Of a stretch of 31,760 nt of DNA, positions 10,977 to 18,965 are shown piece after piece (position 1 is the first letter of the stretch; every line of letters starts with the position of its first letter). Under the pieces are notes generated by a model. The model was not told the origin of the DNA. It made no database searches and was given only the letters and a program-made list of their open reading frames with translations. Both the position numbers and the translations under genes were made by a program. This DNA comes from Vitrella brassicaformis (Eukaryota > Sar > Vitrellaceae). The stretch covers positions 46,999 to 78,758 of the forward strand of contig CDMY01000646.1 of assembly GCA_001179505.1 (NCBI GenBank), read 5' to 3'.

Positions 10977-11779
10977 TGAGTATGTGGATGATTCAACAGA
11001 CTGCCGTCAGAGATCGGTGTGTGTATCATGTTGCGATGTGCTGTTGCAAGGAACCGAAAAGTATGATGCGTTGACATTCACCTCAACTCAGTGCGAGATT
11101 CGTTTGGTCTTTGGTATCACAAAAGTGTGGCAGCATCAGTCCACACACACACCTCCCTCCCTCAGCCCCCATGGCAACCACACGTCCTCAACGGCCGTCC
11201 TCCATCGACTGGTAGGTCGTCCATCGGCCGGGCGCCACCTAAAGAGCCCTCTTCATCTTCGAGCCACTCCTCTCAGCCTCTCCCTCGGCCGATCTACGCA
11301 CCAAGCTGCCCCCCTCTCGTCGCTTTCAGCCGGCTGTCTGTCTCTTGCCTGCGCCCGTCGCCCCGCCCCAGCCTCCTTCCCACCCATTGCCACCCAGCGC
11401 GCCGGTGGGGCCGCATGACAGGCAGACAGCCGCATGGACTCGTCGGGCGGGGAAGGCGTGGCGCATCGGGTGAGACCAAACCTGTGCGCAGGATGAAATC
11501 ATCACCCACCAGAAGAAGCAGTGTGCGCACACACTCACACACGTGCCCCCCTGCCTGCCTCCCTCCCTGCCTCATTGCCTTCATCTTTCTTACTTGAGAG
11601 TCCGGACGCTAAGCAGCCCAGCGACGGACGGCCTGACTGCGACAGCCGTCGGCCAGCCACCCACGGGCTCACAAGTCCGAAGCCCAGTGGTCGGTCGCCA
11701 ATAAATGAATGGCATAAAGGGGGGCGGGCAGCTCGAGCGAAGGTCAGTCACGCCGAAGGGATTCGTCCTCCTTTCTGGC
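10886..11779. other. intergenic, no gene recognised
   Basis: CT and TG repeats (10948-10979), CCTC-rich DNA (11154-11171, 11556-11575) and otherwise unique GC-rich sequence. A 168-codon plus-strand frame at 11091-11597 has Ser/Pro/His-rich, compositionally shallow content and no splice-linked partner, so I do not call it. Confidence 0.5.
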
Positions 11780-12054
11780 CGGCAGGGTGGCAGGCAGGGA
11801 GCCAGCTATGTGCGTGTTTGTCAGTCAGGGCTGTCCTTATACGACCAGGTCGCCGTGGGGGGCCAGGAGTGGCTGGTGGTCCTCTGTGGGTGCCCGTCGC
11901 TCCGGCCTCCGCTCGCTGAGGTTGCGACGCAGCCACTTGACCCACGAGGGGGCGTTCTCTCGCCGCCACACCTCCTGCTCAGCCGTCCACAGCGGACCTG
12001 CACACACACACACGGGGGAGAAAGAAGGCTGTTGACTATCGACGTCTGTCTGTG

Positions 12055-12091
<37 letters not shown>

Positions 12092-12495
12092 GTGTGTCGC
12101 GAACAGCACTGACCGAGCCAGAGTGCCACCCTGTCATAAGAGTACAAATGCAAAGGCCGCACAACCTCCTTTGAGGCACTGACAAACCGCACGAGTCGGT
12201 TGGGCTCCAGCCCATGTGGCCCGAACTTCTCCCGTACGACGACCATGAAGTCCTCCGCCCTGCCCAATCTTGGAAAGCGGCACACCTCTGCGTGGCCCTT
12301 GTAGTGCACCAGGACGTGGTCACCCCGGTTGTTACACCTGGGAGATGGCATCTCGGGATAGTCAGGCCCCTTCCACGCAGGGCAAGACGATGGCCAATCG
12401 GCAACGTTGAACACGTCACGCCATCCGGGAAGTGGAAGTGGCCTCCACATCGGCAACTCAGCTCTCCACAGTTGACAATCTTGTCCACGCTGGTT
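11780..12495. repeat. segmental duplication, copy 1 (partner 14785-15480)
   Basis: About 700 bp align with 14785-15480 at high identity, covering a whole two-exon minus-strand gene. Similarity starts in a shared GGCAGGCAG stretch downstream of the gene and ends just after ttgtccacgctg upstream of it. The intron differs mainly in the length of its GACA/TCTG repeat (12048-12090 here). Confidence 0.9.
11837..12450 (-). CDS. unknown two-exon protein, copy 1
   Basis: Exons are the complement of 12114-12450 and 11837-11997, about 165 aa. The start MWRPLPLPGW is chosen because it is shared with copy 2, while the upstream frame is not; an in-frame Met at 12513 would add 21 residues. The sequence has CPAWKGPDYPE, a Cys pair region (SPRCNNRGDHVLVHYKGHAEVCRF), the conserved EKFGPHGLEPNRLVRFVS, and a Trp/Arg-rich end (EQEVWRRENAPSWVKWLRRN). 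No family is recognised. The pattern looks like a small globular, possibly nucleic-acid- or partner-binding protein, which is a guess. It ends with TAA where copy 2 has CAA and reads four codons further. It lies head-to-head with the membrane-protein gene at 12615. Confidence 0.72.
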
Positions 12496-12614
12496 GGGAA
12501 ATCTGTGTTTCAATCTTCAGCGCTGAAGAGCTCCAATCGTTTAGCTCGCAAGGCGGTTAAAGCTCGCAAAGCGTTAAGTTCGGAACTTTACGTGAAAAGT
12601 AGTTGCTTGAATCC
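12451..12614. promoter_or_regulatory. short divergent upstream region
   Basis: 164 bp lie between the minus-strand start at 12450 and the plus-strand start at 12615. Two AGCTCGCA copies occur at 12543-12550 and 12561-12568, 65 and 47 bp upstream of the plus-strand ATG; the same octamer sits 37 bp upstream of the start at 27302. Confidence 0.4.
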
Positions 12615-13046
12615 ATGTACTTTGACTGCGAAGGTTGTGTGATCGCGTGCTGGGACACAGCCTGCACTCGCCCGCTCCGATCTTCAGGATGGCAAGCGCT
12701 GGTGTGGCAGCTCATGGCCCTTGGGGTCATTGTGGTGAACATCGCTGATACTTGGCTGGTCATTGGGATATTCGACCTCCCCCCTGACGTCAAGCGGCTG
12801 CTCAATGTCGGCACGGTTGTCGGCTGGTTCTACCTCACGTCTAGAGCGGTCATGGCCACCACCTTCGCGGACATGGTGGTCCGGCGTCTTTTCGGACTGG
12901 ATGTTGATCCGGCTCAGGAGCCCATCTGCAAGCTTATCTTCGTGTTCATAGCCGAGTTCGTGTGCATCTGGTGCCAATGGTTGCTGTGTCCGACTCTGGT
13001 TATCCTCGTCGTCATCTGGTCCATCTTCTGGCACGGCTGGTTGTAG
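12615..13046 (+). CDS. multi-pass membrane protein of unknown family
   Basis: A 143-codon open frame starting MYFDCEGCVIACW. Hydrophobic segments lie at about residues 27-50 (WQLMALGVIVVNIADTWLVI), 67-90 (LLNVGTVVGWFYLTSRAV) and 110-140 (FVFIAEFVCIWCQWLL, then VILVVIWSIFW), the last long enough for two passes. The frame ends at TAG 13044-13046 and then stays open in the same frame for 78 more codons to 13283. Codon 12999 begins with GT and the TAG ends in AG, so a 48-bp in-frame intron (12999-13046) is possible, though it would be the shortest here. Readthrough, a recent nonsense mutation and a sequence error are the alternatives. No homologous family is recognised. Confidence 0.55.
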   Translation: MYFDCEGCVIACWDTACTRPLRSSGWQALVWQLMALGVIVVNIADTWLVIGIFDLPPDVKRLLNVGTVVGWFYLTSRAVMATTFADMVVRRLFGLDVDPAQEPICKLIFVFIAEFVCIWCQWLLCPTLVILVVIWSIFWHGWL

Positions 13047-13283
13047 GAACATGCTGCAGCCCAACTCCCAGACTACGAGCTCATGAACGCAACAGCATCT
13101 CTCAGGGGCGTCCTCTGGACCCTCAACAAGACTGAGGCTGTGTTCAGGAACGTGACCTCGGCCACGTTTAATGATGGGAGAAATGCAACGGCTGCAGTGC
13201 AAAACGGGACGGTGGAGATTGGGAACGTCACATTGGTCATTCAGAATGTGACGTGGTTCCTAGCGAACCGCACGCAGGACTGA
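13047..13283 (+). CDS. sequon-dense frame continuing the membrane protein
   Basis: This frame continues the membrane-protein frame after TAG 13044-13046 and has its own Met at 13083. From that Met it encodes 66 residues with eight N-glycosylation sequons (NAT, NKT, NVT, NAT, NGT, NVT, NVT, NRT), ending NRTQD and a TGA. Such density is unlikely in non-coding DNA and suggests a lumenal or extracellular, heavily N-glycosylated tail. It may be the C-terminal part of the 12615 gene reached by splicing or readthrough, or a separate small gene without its own signal peptide. Confidence 0.45.
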   Translation, partial: EHAAAQLPDYELMNATASLRGVLWTLNKTEAVFRNVTSATFNDGRNATAAVQNGTVEIGNVTLVIQNVTWFLANRTQD

Positions 13284-14186
13284 CTGTCCCGCTTGCTCTC
13301 TCTCTCTCTCTGTCTCTCTCTGTGAGTGTGTGTCTGGGTGGGTGTGTGGGTGTCCGTCTCTGTGACTGTGGGCGTGCCTTTCTATGTGTTTGTCTGCCTT
13401 TGCTGTAGGTCGTTTTGTTGATAATCCGTTATATCGCGCGTCTCTGCAGATATGGCACAATGTCAGACGGGGTCAGACGGGTGGTGCCTTTCTCATGATT
13501 CGTGCGTGCATGTGATCTGTATATGTTCGAAGGTAGGTATAGTGTGCGCTGCGATGCCTTCGTGTGCTCTCAAATGTGCCCTCAAGGGGAGGGAGGGAGG
13601 GAAGTTTGGGAGGTTTCTCTCCGTGTCTGCTTTCATGCGCTGAGTGTTCATGCGAGATATCAACAGAAGCGAACACTCACAACGGAGGGCAAAATCCCTT
13701 CCGTCGGATTCTCTCTCTGTCGTCACTCACTTACTCTAGATGTGACCGATCACTGTGCGTTCATTTGTTCATCAACGTACATGCACACGGTCAAGCGATG
13801 TACCGACACGCAGACTCAAAAACACACACAGACACACATAATAAACCAGAGGCGAGGCATGAACGAATCGTCGACCCACCCACGCTCCGCGTGCACGCCA
13901 CTTGCCACACACACATTAAACACGCACAAACATTGGGTTGGACCGACCGCTGTGCTGCCTGTCTGGACACATTAACACCGTAATGCACGGACGCATCAAA
14001 ACCCGCCACAGCAGCATGTGATGTGCTCTGCACTCACACGCACGCCGACACACAAACTCCATCCATCCATCCATCCGCACACACACAGACACACCCACAT
14101 CGACCCACGCTTCGCGTGCCACACACAGCCAGCCCTCCATCCACACGCACATGTGCAAAACACAAACACCGATCGATACGCACAGA
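13284..14186. other. intergenic, simple-sequence rich, no gene recognised
   Basis: CT/TG repeats follow the stop (13297-13360), and CACA/CCAT repeats occur at 14030-14100. Two imperfect copies of cgacccacgcttcgcgtgcc-like sequence occur near 13873 and 14101. No coding frame is supported. Confidence 0.5.
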
Positions 14187-14379
14187 CTACTTCTGCCCGC
14201 CCTCTAGCTCCAGCAGAGCGTCGCGTATGTTGTGTGCGAGGGCCTTGACGTGCGGCTCGACGATGAAGGTGTAGTGTGACCCCGCAAACTGCCGCACGTC
14301 CACCTTGTCGGCGTCCATGATGGCGAACAGCTTCACCCACACCAGCTGAGGGTCGGGCGCGTGCAGGTGCTTCTCCATC
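14187..14379 (-). pseudogene. orphan terminal exon resembling the C-terminus of an alpha/beta-hydrolase thioesterase
   Basis: The exon begins after a plausible acceptor (gtaactaacag) and encodes 63 residues to a TAG. The end carries FAGSHYTFIVEPHVKALAH, close to the pattern around the catalytic His of polyketide or non-ribosomal-peptide thioesterase domains (G-x-H followed by EPHV and LA). An upstream W-V-K-L-F segment fits the preceding strand. No upstream exons with the nucleophile Ser are found: the next gene upstream on this strand is the unrelated duplicated gene at 14818-15427. The simplest reading is a remnant cut off from its gene by the segmental duplication. Alternatively it is a small gene starting at the Met at 14378. 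Confidence 0.45.
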
Positions 14380-14784
14380 CTGTTAGTTACAGCGAGTGGG
14401 GTGTGGACATACAGAGAGAGGCGCATTCAGCACGACTCACTCACTCAAACCTGACAAGACCAGACCAACAACACCAAGACACACACGTTTGTTGATTAGG
14501 GCGCGGACCCTCCCTCCCTCCCTCCCTCCCTCTAGCCATGTGTGTGTAGTGTACCCTTCGTTCATCGACCTACACGCCTCTCCTCGGCCGTCTCTCCGCA
14601 GCCGTCCCTCCCTCTTTGCTGTCGGCCGGTCAGCCACGCAGCCAGCACAATCGCAACTAACTGCATGGACGCATCCATCCACCGGCAAAACACAGAAAGG
14701 TTGTATCTTCAAGGAAAGGACACACAACTGTGTGTGAGCATTTGTGCAGTGCAGCACCTGGCTGCATTTGTGTGGCCAAGCGGG
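14380..14784. other. intergenic between orphan exon and duplicated segment
   Basis: CTCA repeats (14438-14447), a CCTC run (14509-14533) and otherwise unique sequence. On the minus strand 14380-14530 reads like the 3' part of an intron leading into the orphan exon. No further exon was found. Confidence 0.45.
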
Positions 14785-15480
14785 TGGCAGGCAGGCAGCC
14801 ATGTGCGTGTTTGTCAGTCAGGGCTGTCCTTGTACGACCAGGTCGCCGTGGTGGGCCAGGAGTGGCTGGTGGTCCTCTGTGGGTGCCCGTTGCTCGACCT
14901 TCTGCCCCCTGAGGTTGCGGCGCAGCCACTTGACCCACGAGGGGGCGTTCTCTCTCCTCCACACCTCCTCCTGCTCAGGCGTCCACAGCGGACCTGCACA
15001 CACACACGCACACGCGGGGAAGAGAGAAGGCTCTTGACTGTCGACGTCTGTCTGCCTGTCTGTCTGTCTGTCCCGAAGAGCACTGACCGAGCCAGAGTGC
15101 CACACTTTCATAAGAAAACAAGTGCAAAGGATCCACAACCTGCCCATAGGGACTGACAAACCGCACGAGTCGGTTGGGCTCCAACCCATGCGGCCCGAAC
15201 TTCTCCCGTACGACGACCATCGTGTCCTCCACACTGGCCCGTAGTGGAAAGCGGCACACCTCTGCGTGGCCCTTGTAGTGCACAAGGACGTGGTCGCCCC
15301 CGCGGTTGTTACACCTGGGAGATGGCTTCTTGGGATAAGCAGGCCCCTTCCACGCAGGGCAAGACGATGGGCAACCGGCGACGTCGAACACGTCACGCCA
15401 TCCCAGAATAGGAAGGGGCCTCCACATTGGCAGTTAACTCAGCTCTCCACAGTTGACAATCTTGTCCACGCTGACACTCG
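14785..15480. repeat. segmental duplication, copy 2 (partner 11780-12495)
   Basis: Same extent and orientation as 11780-12495, covering the whole gene and a little flank. Relative to copy 1 it has a 4-bp insertion just upstream of the shared start codon and a shorter TCTG intron repeat (15046-15072). Confidence 0.9.
14818..15427 (-). CDS. unknown two-exon protein, copy 2
   Basis: Exons are the complement of 15088-15427 and 14818-14993, about 171 aa, with the same intron position and phase as copy 1. Most of the protein matches copy 1 (EKFGPHGLEPNRLVRFVS and RRENAPSWVKWLRRN are invariant). Substitutions cluster in SPYGQVVDP against SASKEVVRP and in the linker after WLRRNL. Both copies keep an open frame across many substitutions, which argues that both were under selection after duplication. 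A 4-bp insertion upstream of the ATG breaks the upstream frame still open in copy 1, which supports MWRPLP as the start. It reads four codons past the copy 1 stop, ending VVQGQP. Function unknown. Confidence 0.72.
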
Positions 15481-16003
15481 AAGGAATGAGCTTGGCAGAG
15501 GACCGGGACTCTAAGGAAGCGGCAGTAGGAGAGCAATGAATCAGTCGCTTGCCGAGAGATCTTGATCTTGGTCAGAAGAGCCTCTCCCATGGGTCGTGAG
15601 GCCTCGTTGAGGAGAGATCTTGAGAATCACGACGCCGACAGACGCCGATCGGCATCTGCGCGCTTGGCTCGCAGTCGACAGGGCTGATTGTTGCTTTGGT
15701 GGCTCAGAGGGCGCTCATTTTTCTACTTCCCCCTTCTGGCTTCTGTACACTTGCCATGGCTCTTGCTGGGCGACAGCGCCCGTTCTTGTGTATGTAGCCG
15801 GAATCGGTGTTTGTCAACGTTCTACAAGGCAGCCAGTGCTCTCTGTTGCCATCTGTTTGTCCGCCGGTGCCAGTGCAGGGCGGGGTAGACAGGCCGTGTG
15901 CATGCTTTGCATGTACATGCTGCTAGTTTAGTGCGTGAGACAACAGGATCCCTCCGGGGTTACAGACACGAGTCTCGTTAAACACACTAACCAACCAACC
16001 AGT
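15481..16003. other. upstream spacer of the methyltransferase gene, no gene recognised
   Basis: Unique sequence with a GCTCGCA motif at 15667-15673. The context cttggctcgcagtc is shared with 9132-9145 upstream of the serine protease gene, which extends the similarity between the two promoters beyond the main duplicated block. Open frames here are short and unconvincing. Confidence 0.45.
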
Positions 16004-16243
16004 GCAGAGAGAATACGACAAGCAGAGGCCGGCAGGTGGCTCACACACACGCTCTGAGGGAGAAAGATCCATGGCAAGGATGGCGGATGTCGTGACGCCC
16101 ATCATGGGCAAGTCGTACAATGAGGACGGCAGCCACTGGCAGCAGGTGCCTGCCGACACACTCAGACAGACAGACAGACACGCTTGCCGGCATCCCTTGC
16201 TGCATTCACTCATTCACCTTGTGATTTGCTCTGTGCTGCAGGG
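16004..16243 (+). repeat. duplicated upstream region plus exon 1 and intron 1 (copy B; partner 9150-9399)
   Basis: Nearly identical to 9150-9399, from about 65 bp before the ATG to the first codon of exon 2. The 25 encoded residues differ at only three positions (MARMAD against MPRMAG). Because this exon carries a methyltransferase motif, this copy is probably the original. Confidence 0.9.
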
Positions 16244-18127
16244 TGCGGCGCGTCTGTGGCACTCAGTGGTGTCCGAGGGGCTCATCAAGACGCTCGTGGA
16301 AGAGCGGCAGAGAGGCAACAAAGGCCCCGTGTGGGCCCTCGACTGCGGGTAGGTTGGCACGCCACACCTGTGTCTTGACTTTCGTGTGTCGGCTCGATTG
16401 CTTGGACCGTGCAGGTGTGGTCACGGCAAGGCGTCCGACGGAATGATGGCGGCCGTCCTCAAGGCCATGCAAGAGCACCGAGATGAGATCGGCGGCAATC
16501 GGTGTCTGTGTGTCATCCACAACGACCTGCCATCCAACCACTGGGCAGAGCTCTTCAACACGGTCAATGCGCCGTCGGGCTACGCCGCTGAGGGGCCGCC
16601 GAGAGCCATGGCCTTTGCGTCCGGGAAGACAATGGTGAGGAACGGGGAGGGGAGGGCAACACGGGCGGCATTCATCGACTGTGTATGTGTGTTGTCTGCA
16701 GTACGAGCGTCAGGCGCCCGACGAGAGTCTCCACTTGGTGGTCGCCATCAACTGCACACACTGGTACTAGTGTAGTGTGCATCTGAATGTGTGTGTGCGT
16801 GTCCATCCATCCATCCATCCATCTGTGTGTGTGTGTATGTGATGCACACACAGGATGGCTCACCAGCCGAGGCCCTTGTCTGATGGGCTGGTCTTCCAGT
16901 GCTCGACTGACACAGAGACCATACAAACATGGTTGCAGGTAGGTATGGCCCCCCCCCCCCCTTCCCCCCCCNNNNNNNNNNNNNNNNNNNNNNNNNNNNN
17001 NNNNNNNNNNNNNNNNNNNNNNNNNNNNNNNNNNNNNNNNNNNNNNNNNNNNNNNNNNNNNNNNNNNNNNNNNNNNNNNNNNNNNNNNNNNNNNNNNNNN
17101 NNNNNNNNNNNNNNNNNNNNNNNNNNNNNNNNNNNNNNNNNNNNNNNNNNNNNNNNNNNNNNNNNNNNNNNNNNNNNNNNNNNNNNNNNNNNNNNNNNNN
17201 NNNNNNNNNNNNNNNNNNNNNNNNNNNNNNNNNNNNNNNNNNNNNNNNNNNNNNNNNNNNNNNNNNNNNNNCCCCCCACACACAGTGTGCCTGTCCATTA
17301 TTCTGGGGGCTCGGTGCACTGCAGGTCAAGCGGCTCGAGTGGGAGTCGTTTCTGCGCCACCGGAGTGCCGAGCTGGTCAAGGGCGGCCGCATCTTCGTGT
17401 CATGGTACGAGTACGTGGGCAGGGAGGACGGCGGCTGGTTCAGGGCCATCGACAACGTCGTGAACGTCATGGCTGACGAGGGCTAGTAGACCCCCATATC
17501 ACACACACGCACACAGTGAATGCTGTTGCTGTGTCAGGGTGTCTCGCGAGACGGCGAGCAAGGCGTCCCTGCCGTTTGTCTTCCTCCCTATGTCCAGTTT
17601 GCTGCAGCCGTGGGAGGGCGTCGACGACCGGCCCACGACGAGTGGCCCACTGCCCTCCCCCGCCCCACACACCGAGCTGCCGCTGCAGCTGGAGGCCATG
17701 TGGACGGGAGAGAACGAGATTTTCCTGCATGCCTACAACACGAGAGTGGCCTCCGGCCAATGCCACGAGGGTGAAGCCACCGAGATAGTATTCGACGAGG
17801 TGAGCAAACAAACACAACACTGACACACAGACCTGATGGATGACGTGTGTGTGTGTGTGTGTGCTTTTTGAATGTGTGCAGCTCGTGACGTCGGCCCGCG
17901 GCTGGACGGAGGGCATGGTCACCCCCTTCATGGCTGACGACTGCAAAACAGCAGCAGCGTCGGGCGGCCTCGAAGGTCACAATCCCGCTGATGCAGCTGA
18001 TGGCGCCGTTGCGGCCAAGGTCAAGCAGTTCTACATGACACTGAGGAAGGAGTTTGTGCGTGTATTCGGCAACCGGCCGGACCCCCAGGGCATCAAGTGG
18101 CATGTGTTCGTCATCAGGAAGGTCTGA
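16071..18127 (+). CDS. SABATH-type SAM-dependent carboxyl methyltransferase
   Basis: Exons 16071-16145, 16242-16348, 16415-16634, 16702-16763, 16854-16938, 17325-about 17485, 17538-17799 and 17882-18127, roughly 400 aa. SABATH enzymes methylate carboxyl groups of small acids such as salicylate and jasmonate. Visible signatures: SYNEDGSHWQQ in exon 1, matching the SY-N-S-Q SAM-contacting segment; LDCGCGHGKAS, the SAM-binding loop; HNDLPSNHWAELFN; FASGKTMYERQAPDESLHLVV; INCTHWM; and FLRHRSAELVKGGRI. The C-terminal exons fit the family end. The substrate cannot be read. The 300-N gap lies inside intron 5, and the flanking exons join smoothly in phase 0, so no exon need be missing. One problem: exon 6 runs into TAG at 17484 and no canonical donor joins it in frame to 17538, so the 3' half could be mis-sequenced, non-canonically spliced or inactivated. 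Confidence 0.83.
16972..17271. other. assembly gap of 300 N
   Basis: Exactly 300 unknown bases, preceded by two C homopolymers (16949-16961 and 16964-16971) and followed by CCCCCC and CACA. The size looks like an estimate or placeholder. It lies within intron 5 of the methyltransferase gene. Confidence 0.98.
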
Positions 18128-18965
18128 CGGATGGATGGATGGGTGGATGCCAAGAAGGTCTACTACACACAGCCGTGTGTGCGTCACGGTGGATGGTGTG
18201 TGGGGCCCTGTAGAGAGGCCAACGGTTTTTTCAGCCTGTAGCCGCATTGGGCAGCCGCCTGCCCAATGGTTTTTTCGGCCAATGGTGATGGTGTGTGGTG
18301 CGCACCAAGGCTGCGTGGGCAGACAAGTCGTATAGCCGGGTGATGTGATGCGGTGGGTTCGTAGTGCGAGTGTGTGTGCATGGTGGGCGGCGCCGCTGGA
18401 AGATACGCCAGGCCAGGCGGGCGCTGAGCATGGTGCTGGCATGTTTGTCGCGTGATTGAGGGAGGGTTGGTCGATTGACGCAATTCAGGAAATGAGAGAC
18501 CGACGGACTCTGCCTGTATTCCCCGGTGGGGGGGAGGGGAGTGTATGTGTGTGTGTGTGTCTGTGTGTGTTCACTTAGGTGAGTAGGTCCGTCGTTGCGA
18601 GATAGATTCTGCTGCCTGCGTTTGGTCAGACCGGCACACATCAATAGCTCCATGCGACAATACACATGCGTTAGGCAGGGCAGACATACAGGCGTCTACC
18701 GACCGACATGAATGCAAGGGTCGTTGAATGTCTCAGCGACGCACACACACCCACACACACACATTCATATCAAAGCACAAAACGCCACGCCCTACGCCAC
18801 ACACACACACATGCTCACCACCCAAGCCGCCCACCCAAGCCGCCCATCCATCCATCCAGCCATCCAGCCATCCGTCCGTCCGTCCGTCGAACATCCCTAA
18901 TTTCTCTATCCGTCGGGGAGTCGGCCGTCATCCGTCAGCTCGACAGCTACACAGCGGGCAGCTGC
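18128..18965. other. 3' flank and intergenic DNA between convergent genes
   Basis: This holds the 3' UTR of the methyltransferase and of the minus-strand aspartic protease. It contains two similar GGTTTTTTC-GGCC/AGCC patches (18223-18235 and 18268-18280) around a perfect hairpin, a TGTG run (18548-18570), and CACA and CCAT/CCGT repeats (18740-18890). No coding frame is supported. Confidence 0.5.
18245..18275 (+). terminator. perfect 10-bp hairpin followed by T6
   Basis: CATTGGGCAG (18245-18254) and CTGCCCAATG (18259-18268) are exact inverted complements around a CCGC tetraloop, followed by GTTTTTT. It lies 118 bp after the methyltransferase stop. It looks like an intrinsic terminator, but in a nuclear genome it could be a 3'-UTR stem-loop or a Pol III stop. 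Role inferred only from structure. Confidence 0.35.

Noticed and set aside
11091-11597. 168-codon plus-strand frame
   Set aside because: Ser/Pro/His-rich composition from CT/CA-biased DNA, no splice-linked partner and no similarity to any family I know.
12040-12092. Regular TCTG array as a possible CRISPR or minisatellite array
   Set aside because: A plain tetranucleotide microsatellite inside an intron; no spacers.
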